64,000 nucleotides of DNA, taken from JAFGPL01 sp963781805 (GTDB taxonomy: Bacteria > Bacteroidota > Bacteroidia > Bacteroidales > UBA10428). The stretch is from assembly GCA_963781805.1 (NCBI GenBank), contig CAWAHF010000004.1, positions 1,116,001-1,180,000 on the forward strand. The letters are read 5' to 3'. The position numbers and the translations under genes were made by a program. Positions 56,589 to 64,000 of the stretch are shown here, piece after piece. Numbering within the stretch: position 1 is the first letter of the stretch; every line of letters begins with the position of its first letter. Below the pieces are notes generated by a model. It ran no database searches, had not been told where the DNA came from, and was given only the letters and a program-made list of their open reading frames with translations.

Positions 56589-56861
56589 TTGAATAACAAT
56601 ATTTGTTTATTTGAACTGTATTTGAGTGATAGTTCACTTTCAATTTCATTTTGTTAGTGATACTATCAACTAAATTTTAAAATCTTAGAGTTTGCCTGGA
56701 GCCTTTGAGACATAGTGGCTAATGTATTTTGCCACCAAAGCACCAACACATTAATATTTAACTAAGCTTGGCGTCATTTGATTTAGCGTGCGTTTCCCTG
56801 GAACGTGCCTGAATAACTAAGAGATTATAGTATTTTCTTCAAATTCGGTATACGTATCTCA

Positions 56862-57176
56862 CTACTTCTTAATCATCCTCTTCACCACCCTCCCCGACGG
56901 GATTGATAATTTATAAAAATACAATCCTTTCCCAACCTCTGCATGGTTTGTATTTTGACCATCCCATGTCACTTCATGACTTCCGGATTCGAGCATTTGA
57001 TCAACCAACGTTTTAACTTCACGGCCCGAAATATCCAATATTGTTATCCGCACATGTTCCGGTTTTTCAATCTCAAACCTAATGATAGTCGTTTTTGTGA
57101 ATGGGTTTGGGGGAATTGCTGTACAGGTATAATTTGTCCGATAATGAAGATATGGAAAAAAACCTGTCTGCAGACA
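56862..57176 (-). pseudogene. Orphan T9SS/FlgD-like C-terminal domain
   Basis: An open frame without an ATG reads AIPPNPFTKTTIIRFEIEKP then VRITILDISGREVKTLVDQ, WDGQNTNHAEVGKGLYFYKL and ends KRMIKK. It is the sorting tail of a T9SS substrate whose catalytic part is gone; an in-frame stop at 57177-57179 cuts it off. A GTG at 57051 would only yield a 63-residue tail. The stretch 56589-56861 holds nothing else. Confidence 0.82.
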
Positions 57177-57239
57177 TTATGAATAAATTTATTCAATGCC
57201 CGGGAATCGAAAGAAATTTTTAAGCTAGCAGTATTCCTT

Positions 57240-57986
57240 TTAAATATTCAGATAATTTTTCAGACACGAGAAAAACAGAAATATTCCGGATAACAGTGAA
57301 ATAATGATTATTGCTTTGTAAAATAAGCGTGGAGATACCTTTCTACTTATGTATTTGCCAAGAAGTATACTTATGATGATTAAGGGAGCACCGGCAAGAA
57401 ACAGTTTAAAGGTCTGCATATGTACCACCCCGATTTTAATATAATCGATCGTAGCTACAACGGCAGTAATTATGCTATACCAGGCAAAGGTAAACCTGAA
57501 CCGTTGCGTTTCCATTTGTATTGAAGTAAGAAACAGCGCCAGCGGAGGACCGCTAACCGAGGTGCTTCCTCCCAGTATACCGCTTACAAAGCCAGCAATT
57601 GCATTTCCCCTGCGCAACTTTCGTATTTTAAACCGATATCCTATCAGAAATAGAATAGACAAGACAATTAATACAACCGAAGCCAATAACTTCAACCATT
57701 GGTCAGACAGGAACTTTAATAATAAACTTCCCAATACCACACCCAAAATTCCCATTACCGAAAGCATCACAACAGCCCGGTTAAGCTTATAACTGCGCAG
57801 CTGATACACAATTTGTATGGATGAAAACAAATTAAACAACGTAAGAAGCGGAATTAACAGTTTGATTGGAATAAAATGTGCCAGCAAAGGGAGTGAAAAA
57901 AGAGCGAAACCAAAACCGGTTGTACCTTTTACAATACCCGACAGAAAGATGATACTTAATACGATTACCCAGGTCTGAATGTCCAT
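57240..57986 (-). CDS. TauE/SafE-family membrane permease
   Basis: A 248-residue inner-membrane protein with about eight hydrophobic segments. The family's repeated motif appears near the N-terminus (GIVKGTTGFGFALFSLPLLAHF) and again in the second half (AGFVSGILGGSTSVSGPPLALFL). Members export sulfite, sulfoacetate or other sulfur-containing or organic anions. It lies on the opposite strand to the pectin locus and probably has no part in it. It ends with short charged residues and a soluble tail. Confidence 0.92.
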   Translation of the reverse strand: MDIQTWVIVLSIIFLSGIVKGTTGFGFALFSLPLLAHFIPIKLLIPLLTLFNLFSSIQIVYQLRSYKLNRAVVMLSVMGILGVVLGSLLLKFLSDQWLKLLASVVLIVLSILFLIGYRFKIRKLRRGNAIAGFVSGILGGSTSVSGPPLALFLTSIQMETQRFRFTFAWYSIITAVVATIDYIKIGVVHMQTFKLFLAGAPLIIISILLGKYISRKVSPRLFYKAIIIISLLSGIFLFFSCLKNYLNI

Positions 57987-58443
57987 AATCTAAACAACAT
58001 TATAAAAATAGAAAAGATTGAAATTACAATCAGATTTTTTTTTAAGCAAAATACTTTTATATGAATGTCTAATTTACAAATTGAATCTTTCCAAACCAAA
58101 CCCGATTATCACCCTGAGACTTCGATAGCGATAAATCACTATTTATTAATACGTTGACACGATAGTCAGCCTGAGCGCTGCGCCGTTGGCAAGCCTTTGG
58201 CGGTCGATGGGAGTCGAAGTCTAGTATTGCGTGTCATTAGCAGTCCGGACGTGAAGGGAAAGGGTGATGTATCGTAAGTTAAAGTCAATAAGAGACACAA
58301 GGTTTCAAAATGCATGCTGCCCCTATTATGTTCTGACCTTTTGTAAATAATAAAACCAACATAAAATTACCATTTCAAAAATTTTTGTAAATTGCTGTCT
58401 TAAACCAATTAATAAAGATTTACTCTTCAAACCATACCCAATT
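57987..58443. other. Intergenic region with hairpin-type repeat
   Basis: About 58110-58245 holds a repeat with arms such as CCTGAGACTTCGA and the inverted GAGTCGAAGTC, and GTGTCATTAGCAG, which also occurs at about 10757-10769. It is one of the dispersed intergenic families of this genome. A promoter-like motif is at 58379-58395. The rest is A/T-rich without a gene. Confidence 0.5.
58379..58395 (+). promoter_or_regulatory. Promoter-like motif AAATTTTTGTAAATTGC
   Basis: This motif lies 48 bp upstream of the Fpg-like gene. It is identical to the copy at 59528 and nearly so to those at 7916 and 62543. TAAATTGC resembles the -7 element TAnnTTTG. No clear -33 TTTG is seen at the expected distance. 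Confidence 0.4.
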
Positions 58444-59268
58444 ATGTTAGAAATTCCCGAATCAAAAACAATCAGTTTACAGGTTGGCGAAACGCTGACA
58501 GGCAAAAGGATTACAGATGTTCTTCCTGCATCAAGTCCACATAAATTTGCATTTTTTAGCGGAGACCCTGCTGAGTATCCAAAACTTCTCACCGGAAAGC
58601 ATATCCTCTCTGCACGGGGACATGGAATGTTTGTGGATATGCATTGTGAAGATAATATATGTATCACGTTAGGAGAAGGTATAAACATGAGATACTATCC
58701 CCCTCCTGAACCACGTCCCGAAAAACATCAGTTGCTGATGTTATTTGAGGATGGCAGCTGCGCCGCATTCACGGTGGCAATGTATGGCGGCATTTGGGCA
58801 TACAAAGGTGTGTTTGATAATCCCTATTATCAGGGTAGCCTGAACAGTATTTCTCCTCTTGATGATACGTTTGACGAATCTTTTTTTGATAACCTCTTTA
58901 AGAACACTGTAAAAGATCTTTCTATGAAGGCTTTGCTTGCCACCGAACAACGCATTCCCGGACTTGGTAATGGGGTATTACAGGACATTTTGTTTAATGC
59001 CGGACTGCATCCCAAACGTAAAAAATCAACTATAACCGATTTTCAGAAAGGGGAACTGTTCCATAGTCTGAAAGTAACACTTGCCAGCATGACAGATAAA
59101 GGAGGAAGAGATACAGAAAAAGATTTGTTTGGAAACGCTGGCGGATACAAAACATTGCTCTCAAAAAATACCTTGAACAATCCCTGTCCGAATTGCGGCA
59201 ATTCCATTAAAAAAGAAGCCTATCTGGGTGGTGCGGTATACTATTGTCCTACATGCCAGAAGATTTGA
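58444..59268 (+). CDS. Fpg/Nei-like DNA glycosylase family protein without the catalytic N-terminal proline
   Basis: A 274-residue protein of the Fpg/Nei fold. The usual N-terminus MPELPE is MLEIPE: Glu3 is kept but catalytic Pro2 is Leu. The H2TH region (LLATEQRIPGLGNGVLQDIL) and a C-terminal zinc finger (CPNC...CPTC) are intact. The finger Arg that intercalates at lesions in Fpg/Nei is replaced (GGAVYYCPTC). It probably still binds DNA but the glycosylase/lyase chemistry may be lost or different. This Leu2 form looks like a distinct subfamily rather than a mutation, since the rest of the protein is well kept. Confidence 0.9.
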   Translation: MLEIPESKTISLQVGETLTGKRITDVLPASSPHKFAFFSGDPAEYPKLLTGKHILSARGHGMFVDMHCEDNICITLGEGINMRYYPPPEPRPEKHQLLMLFEDGSCAAFTVAMYGGIWAYKGVFDNPYYQGSLNSISPLDDTFDESFFDNLFKNTVKDLSMKALLATEQRIPGLGNGVLQDILFNAGLHPKRKKSTITDFQKGELFHSLKVTLASMTDKGGRDTEKDLFGNAGGYKTLLSKNTLNNPCPNCGNSIKKEAYLGGAVYYCPTCQKI

Positions 59269-59527
59269 AAAGGCAATCAAAATTGTGCATTTAACTAAAT
59301 AGAAAGTAAAAGAAAAGATAATTATGCCAGAATTAACAGGCGTTCCATGAAGTTAATTTAAGACCATATCATATCTCTCTCAATTGTAGTGTATGCAGGA
59401 AGAGGAAAAATAAATATCCTTAACTTAACGACATGGAACATGCGTTTCCCCAGTTCTCCAAAGTTTTAACGAAGGTAAATGGCTCATGTCACCCATACCG
59501 ATTTTTAGTCCCCACTCGTCCTTTCAT

Positions 59528-59544
59528 AAATTTTTGTAAATTGC
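59528..59544 (+). promoter_or_regulatory. Promoter-like motif AAATTTTTGTAAATTGC
   Basis: A second identical copy of the motif at 58379, here 173 bp upstream of the SGNH esterase gene. If it is a promoter, the transcript has a long leader that includes the inverted repeat at 59593-59665. Confidence 0.4.
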
Positions 59545-59592
59545 AGGTCAAAACTATCTATATCGTTGACTTCTTCAGTTAACTCCACTAAT

Positions 59593-59665
59593 AAGTCATC
59601 CTGAATTTATTTCAGGATCTACAAGTCTTTGGTTATGAGATGCTGAAATAAATTCAGCATGACTT
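59593..59665. repeat. Long intergenic inverted repeat
   Basis: AAGTCATCCTGAATTTATTT and the inverted AAATAAATTCAGCATGACTT are arms of a hairpin with about 27 nearly complementary bases each and a 19-nt centre. Repeats of the type TCATxCTGAA-TTTATTTCAGxAT are widespread between Bacteroidota genes. The gap 59269-59592 holds a promoter-like motif but no gene. Confidence 0.65.
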
Positions 59666-59717
59666 CTTTAGATGGATTTGAGGAGTTTTCTTATATACGT
59701 TAACTAAACATATATCT

Positions 59718-61661
59718 ATGAGAAACCTTTTACTACTGGCAGGAATAGTTTATACAACTTTTTGTTTTGCAGGTGCAGTTGATACCATACCTGCAACGGA
59801 TACCCTGATTGAATACACAGGACGGATAGATTTTACAAATTCCGAAGCGCCGACATTTTCTTATTCCGGTGTGTCAATCAGAGCCTGCTTCACAGGTACG
59901 AGCATTGCCATAATCATGAATGACAATGTCGGGCAAAATTATTATAACCTTATCCTGGATGGTAAATTGCTGGATACAGTCAGAATCACAACTGGTAAAA
60001 AGACATACCAAATCGCTGACGGACTTCAGGATACAACCCATGAAATAGAACTATTTAAACGCACCGAGGAAATGTTCGGCAAAACTCAATTCTTCGGATT
60101 TGTGGCAGATCAAGGTTCATTGCTTACACCTATAATAACAGATAATCGGACCCGGCTGATGGAATATATCGGAAATTCAATTACCTGCGGATATGGCAAC
60201 GAAGGTGTTTTAGGACAATCGTTCGGTCCCACGACTGAAAATCATTTTATGACCTATGCTGCCATTACATCAAGAAATTTTAGCGCCCGGCATCTGGCTG
60301 TTTGTAAATCAGGAATCGGGATATATCGGAACTACGATGGCCCTGCTGCCGGTAACACAGATTGCATGACCAATTACTATACCCGTATTTTTCTGTACGA
60401 TGAAAACCCTAAATATTCATTTGCTGAAGAACCCGATCTCGTCTGCATTAACCTGGGAACAAACGACTTTAGCACTACCGGAGGCGATTCTGCCAAATAT
60501 GTCAGCAATTATTTCCGGTTAATTGATACGATTCAAACCAAATACAGTATGCCCGATATTGTTTGTTTACTTGGACCTATGCTTTCGGGAAGCGCCCTGT
60601 CCAACGTAAGGAGATATCTTGAGTTTATTGCAGACTCAGCCAACCGCAAAGGAAAAGGAAATGTTTCCTTTTTCGAGATGTCGGCCGAAACGGGCGATTT
60701 GGGTATTGATTACCATCCGACCGTGGCACAGCATCAACGAAACGCTCAGGAACTTACATCGTATATCAAATCATTAAAAGGCTGGAAAATAACTCCACTG
60801 GTGATAAGTGCGCATATACTTAACACCACACATCTGGATCTGGTATTTAATACCCCTGTGCATGATTCACTCAATTCATTTTCGGGTTTAAGCCTAAGCA
60901 GCGATAACAGGCAATATGACCTCGACAATGTTTATCCCGATAGCGCTGATAAAAAGATCCTTCATATTCTGCTTCAGGAAAACCTATTGCCCGGAGAAAA
61001 AATTAATCTTAATTATGTTCCCGGATCGATTGAATCAGAAGATTCAGTTATGATGGGTAAAGTAAATTCGTTTGAAATAAAAAACACCTTAACAGAGACG
61101 AAAATTACCGAAGGCAGTACGAGCAACAATGGAACCAAAGTGATGCTGACCTTTAATAAATCTATAAAAAAAAACTCAACCATTGACGGATTAACTTTGA
61201 CGAATAACCAGGGAGTTATGGCTATCGATTCCTTCAGCATTGCTTTAATACAACTCACCCTGTACCTCCATGAAAAAATAAGCAGAAATGATTCGGTTTT
61301 TGCATCTTATAACGGTGCAGGACTAGTGGGTGAGGATGAAATTTCGTTGAGCAGTTTCTTAAAACTGGTTATAAAAAATAATTCCAGGATTACAGGTATT
61401 TTGGAAACCGCAACTAATTCCATAAACATTTTTCCAAATCCAAATCATACAGGTGTTTTCAATTATTATTTGAACAGTCCCGTAATTTCCGGTAAAGAAA
61501 GATTAGACGTTTTTAATGGCAATGGCATATTAGTATACAATCAGGTTTTATCCGAACCAGAGGGACAGATTGATTTTGGCAATCGTCTGGCAGTGGGCAT
61601 CTATTTTTTCAGGCTAATTTTGGCTGATTCGGTATTTACAAAATCAATAGTAATTAAATAA
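59718..61661 (+). CDS. CE2-like SGNH esterase with T9SS tail
   Basis: A 647-residue secreted protein. A signal peptide (about 1-20), then an N-terminal jelly-roll domain (about 30-145), then an SGNH hydrolase (about 150-350) with S154 in GNSITCGYG, the GTNDF block, and D331-Y-H333 in IDYHPT. This jelly-roll plus SGNH order and the SITCGYG motif are typical of CE2 acetyl esterases. It is followed by two beta domains (about 355-560) with repeated xGLxLxxNxxQ motifs and a T9SS tail (FPNPNHTGVFNYYL). It probably deacetylates plant cell-wall polysaccharide at the cell surface. Confidence 0.9.
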   Translation: MRNLLLLAGIVYTTFCFAGAVDTIPATDTLIEYTGRIDFTNSEAPTFSYSGVSIRACFTGTSIAIIMNDNVGQNYYNLILDGKLLDTVRITTGKKTYQIADGLQDTTHEIELFKRTEEMFGKTQFFGFVADQGSLLTPIITDNRTRLMEYIGNSITCGYGNEGVLGQSFGPTTENHFMTYAAITSRNFSARHLAVCKSGIGIYRNYDGPAAGNTDCMTNYYTRIFLYDENPKYSFAEEPDLVCINLGTNDFSTTGGDSAKYVSNYFRLIDTIQTKYSMPDIVCLLGPMLSGSALSNVRRYLEFIADSANRKGKGNVSFFEMSAETGDLGIDYHPTVAQHQRNAQELTSYIKSLKGWKITPLVISAHILNTTHLDLVFNTPVHDSLNSFSGLSLSSDNRQYDLDNVYPDSADKKILHILLQENLLPGEKINLNYVPGSIESEDSVMMGKVNSFEIKNTLTETKITEGSTSNNGTKVMLTFNKSIKKNSTIDGLTLTNNQGVMAIDSFSIALIQLTLYLHEKISRNDSVFASYNGAGLVGEDEISLSSFLKLVIKNNSRITGILETATNSINIFPNPNHTGVFNYYLNSPVISGKERLDVFNGNGILVYNQVLSEPEGQIDFGNRLAVGIYFFRLILADSVFTKSIVIK

Positions 61662-61735
61662 AAATAACGTTACACAATAATTTCAAATTAACGGTAGGTG
61701 ATAAGGTTAACCAATAAAATAACGAAACAGGTACT

Positions 61736-62425
61736 ATGAGCAATGCCGATTTTAAACAATTTTTACAAGAAGTTCAGTATAAAGTCGGTATTACGCCAAA
61801 AAATGCAGTTGAACAGAGAAAACTTTCAAAAAATAAATACTCCTTTTCCGGGCAATCTTTATCAGAGCAATTGGTTATATGGGACTATATCTGGAATCAT
61901 TCACCTGATATCTGGACCCGTATCCAGGCATATCTGTTTCTCGAATTGCATATGAAAAATAAAAATTTTCTTTCTGATTCATGGGAAACAATAAAGCACT
62001 GGCAACAAAAAGTAGCCGACTGGGGAAGTTGCGATGCATTATCTAAAATATATACAAAGATACTGGAAATAATTCCTGATAACGTACTGGTACAACTCAG
62101 ACAATGGAACAAATCGGTAAACCCATGGGACAGAAGACAATCGGTTGTTAGCCTGTTGTACTACAGCAGAACGAAAAAGGTATTATTACCCTATGATACA
62201 ATTATCCAGTTGATAGCCAATTTGCTTGAAGACGAAGAATACTATGTTCAAAAAGCAGTCGGATGGTCATTAAGAGAGTTATATCATGTTTATCCATTAG
62301 AAACATTGCACTATTTAAATGAAAATTTCCAAAAGGTATCGGCAACAGCTTTTGCTGCAGCAACGGAAAAATTGAAAAAAGAGGATAAAGAGAAATTAAA
62401 AATGAGAAGAAAGAACAGACGGTAA
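61736..62425 (+). CDS. AlkD-like DNA alkylation repair HEAT protein
   Basis: A 229-residue all-helical protein of the AlkD/DNA alkylation repair family. The DNA-facing signature is visible as NPWDRRQSVVSLLYY and later DEEYYVQKAVGWSLRELYHVYP. AlkD glycosylases remove bulky or positively charged alkyl purines without base flipping. The conserved Trp/Asp positions in these two blocks are retained, so activity is plausible. It is 74 bp after the SGNH esterase and on the same strand, which may be incidental. A basic tail (MRRKNRR) ends the chain. Confidence 0.88.
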   Translation: MSNADFKQFLQEVQYKVGITPKNAVEQRKLSKNKYSFSGQSLSEQLVIWDYIWNHSPDIWTRIQAYLFLELHMKNKNFLSDSWETIKHWQQKVADWGSCDALSKIYTKILEIIPDNVLVQLRQWNKSVNPWDRRQSVVSLLYYSRTKKVLLPYDTIIQLIANLLEDEEYYVQKAVGWSLRELYHVYPLETLHYLNENFQKVSATAFAAATEKLKKEDKEKLKMRRKNRR

Positions 62426-62542
62426 GTATCGTATCTGCCTGCCCATTATATTAATACCGGGAGCGCCTTTACAAAACACGTGCCTTCTGTAACGTGTTAT
62501 AATCCATTGTAAATTAAAACTAACCTCTTATTACCTTTTCTT

Positions 62543-62559
62543 AAATTTTCGTAAATTGG
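62543..62559 (+). promoter_or_regulatory. Promoter-like motif, variant copy
   Basis: AAATTTTCGTAAATTGG, a two-base variant of the motif at 58379, lies about 230 bp upstream of the antiporter gene. Nothing else is recognised between 62426 and 62787, apart from A/T-rich leader sequence. Confidence 0.3.
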
Positions 62560-62787
62560 TGACAAAAAAGAAAAAATATATTTGATAAAATGCTTCTGAA
62601 TTTATAATTCAGCTGATTTGTAACAAAAGAATTAAACATTTGGATATAGAGTAGTTAGGATGCACTCTGAACCGATTAAGTCTTTAAATCTAAGAATAAA
62701 ATTTAGAGGAGATTGAAATTTTTTAATTTTACATTTACTCAGGATTTAGACATCGACAAGAATATGTAAGAAAATAAATAAAAAATT

Positions 62788-63996
62788 ATGAATGTGATTT
62801 TGAGTATTGGAATTTTAATATTCACCGGCTATATACTGGGAGAATTAGCCGAAAAAATAAAATTACCAAAAATATCAGGTTATATTTTGGCCGGCATTGT
62901 ATTAAATCCTGACTTAGTAGGAATTATGTCAAATAAGTTTGTTGATCATACAGATCCATTGTTAGCTGTTTCATTATCTTTTATTACCTTTTCAATAGGA
63001 GGTTCATTATCGGCGGATAAAATAAGAGCTACAGGTAAAAAAGTTATAACACTAACCATTTTAGAATCTTTATTTGCCTTTATTTTTGTATTCCTGTTTC
63101 TGTTTTTAAGTCTCTATTATTTCATTCATATTTTCGATTCAGTATATGTAATAATAGCTGTTAGTCTTGTGCTTGGTTCGTTAGCTGCACCAACAGATCC
63201 ATCTGCAACATTAGCAGTAATACATGAATACAAAGCCAGGGGTGAAGTAAGTTCAACCATTTTAGAAATAGCAGTATTTGATGATATTGTAGGTATAACT
63301 ATTTACACGTTAGTTACTGCATTTGCAGCATTTATTTTAGGAAAGACAGATTTAAATTTTGGTAAAACACTGTTGGAATTAGGTCAAGGTATAGGCGGAG
63401 CTATTGTTGTAGGCGGAATTATGGGATTATTATTCAATTTCATAATAAAATTATTTAAAAAACAACGGGAAGGCTCATTAATTGTCTTAACCCTTGGCTT
63501 AATATTATTAAGCTATGGAATCTCAGAATATCTGGGGTTCGAACCACTACTTTCTGCAATAACATTAGGAGCTGTAGTTTCAAATTTTAATCCTATATCC
63601 GATAAAATATTTAAACTTATAGAACGCTATACGGATGAATTGATTTTTGTGATATTCTTTGCTTTATCCGGGTTACACCTACAGTTATCTTCTATAACTG
63701 GCAGTTATTTACTGATAATTATATATATTGTTGCAAGAATGATAGGTAAATTCTCGGGTATTTATGCAGGTTCAATGATGTACAATACAAATCCAAAAGT
63801 AAAGAAATATACTGCCGGAGGACTAATTCCTCAAGGAGGTATTGTGATAGGGTTGGCGCTTATACTTACAAAAGATCCTGTTTATAAAGAAACGGCTTCT
63901 ATGATTATAGGTATCGTAATAGGCGCAGTTTTGATACATGAAATTATTGGACCAATATTTTCTAAATTATCTCTTAAAAAAGCAGGGGAATTATAG
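62788..63996 (+). CDS. CPA2-type cation/proton antiporter
   Basis: A 402-residue inner-membrane protein with about 12 hydrophobic segments. It begins with the monovalent cation/proton antiporter motif (LGELAEKIKLPKISGYILAGIVLNP) and keeps the ion-binding region in LGSLAAPTDPSATLAVI and EIAVFDDIVGIT. There is no RCK/TrkA-N regulatory domain, so it is a stand-alone Na+/H+ or K+/H+ exchanger. The chain ends four bases before the window's right edge, so no downstream context can be seen. Confidence 0.93.
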   Translation: MNVILSIGILIFTGYILGELAEKIKLPKISGYILAGIVLNPDLVGIMSNKFVDHTDPLLAVSLSFITFSIGGSLSADKIRATGKKVITLTILESLFAFIFVFLFLFLSLYYFIHIFDSVYVIIAVSLVLGSLAAPTDPSATLAVIHEYKARGEVSSTILEIAVFDDIVGITIYTLVTAFAAFILGKTDLNFGKTLLELGQGIGGAIVVGGIMGLLFNFIIKLFKKQREGSLIVLTLGLILLSYGISEYLGFEPLLSAITLGAVVSNFNPISDKIFKLIERYTDELIFVIFFALSGLHLQLSSITGSYLLIIIYIVARMIGKFSGIYAGSMMYNTNPKVKKYTAGGLIPQGGIVIGLALILTKDPVYKETASMIIGIVIGAVLIHEIIGPIFSKLSLKKAGEL

Positions 63997-64000
63997 TTAA

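Noticed and set aside
1..64000. CRISPR arrays, tRNA or rRNA genes, prophage, integrase or defence genes
   Set aside because: I looked on both strands and saw no regular spaced repeats, cloverleaf sequence, or phage, integrase, restriction or toxin-antitoxin gene.

Overview
The window (64 kb, AT-rich, few Shine-Dalgarno sites, A-rich leaders before most starts) comes from a member of the Bacteroidota, most likely a free-living Bacteroidales/Marinilabiliales- or Cytophaga-like polysaccharide degrader. This rests on a SusC/SusD pair with a hybrid two-component regulator (HTCS), six proteins with type IX secretion (T9SS) C-terminal sorting domains, a FISUMP-domain protein, LytTR and ECF regulators, and TAnnTTTG-like promoter elements. 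I saw no rRNA, tRNA, CRISPR array, prophage or complete insertion sequence.

Layout. 1-3.7 kb: end of an Mla-type lipid transport operon (permease, ATPase, MCE protein), a JmjC-like cupin protein and a SagB-type nitroreductase. 4-8 kb (minus strand): FISUMP surface protein, small T9SS protein, short unknown protein, secreted serine hydrolase. 8.2-14.1 kb: a Lys-rich secreted protein, a T9SS arabinanase-like GH43, and a large Asp-box propeller protein. 14.4-19 kb: an asymmetric heterodimeric ABC exporter and an aldo/keto reductase with a MITE-like element directly upstream. 19.5-27.6 kb: a membrane protein, a membrane LytTR regulator, two B12-type radical SAM enzymes flanking a front-end-type fatty acid desaturase, then an ECF sigma factor and an NtrC-type regulator. 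28.9-39.4 kb: a stress/envelope region with a hybrid histidine kinase, universal stress protein, Cu/Zn superoxide dismutase lipoprotein, Met-rich exported protein, SHOCT protein, HEAT protein, six-BON lipoprotein, DODA-type dioxygenase, ferredoxin and amino acid permease. 39.4-61.7 kb: a pectin-directed polysaccharide utilization locus (HTCS, SusC, SusD, CE8 pectin methylesterase, two-domain esterase, CE2-like SGNH esterase), interrupted by a TauE permease and an Fpg-like protein. 61.7-64 kb: AlkD-like protein and a cation/proton antiporter.

How the genes work together. The HTCS probably senses a pectin fragment and activates susC through a 15-bp direct repeat with 21-bp period about 145 bp upstream of the susC start. 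SusC/SusD would import oligosaccharides after secreted esterases remove methyl and acetyl groups. No pectate lyase or GH28 is in the window, so backbone cleavage must be encoded elsewhere. The locus is scarred: it contains a frameshifted SusD C-terminus, an orphan T9SS sorting domain and a DJ-1/PfpI remnant. The least explained gene set is radical SAM-desaturase-radical SAM with its LytTR regulator, which may modify membrane lipids; that is inference from gene families and order only.
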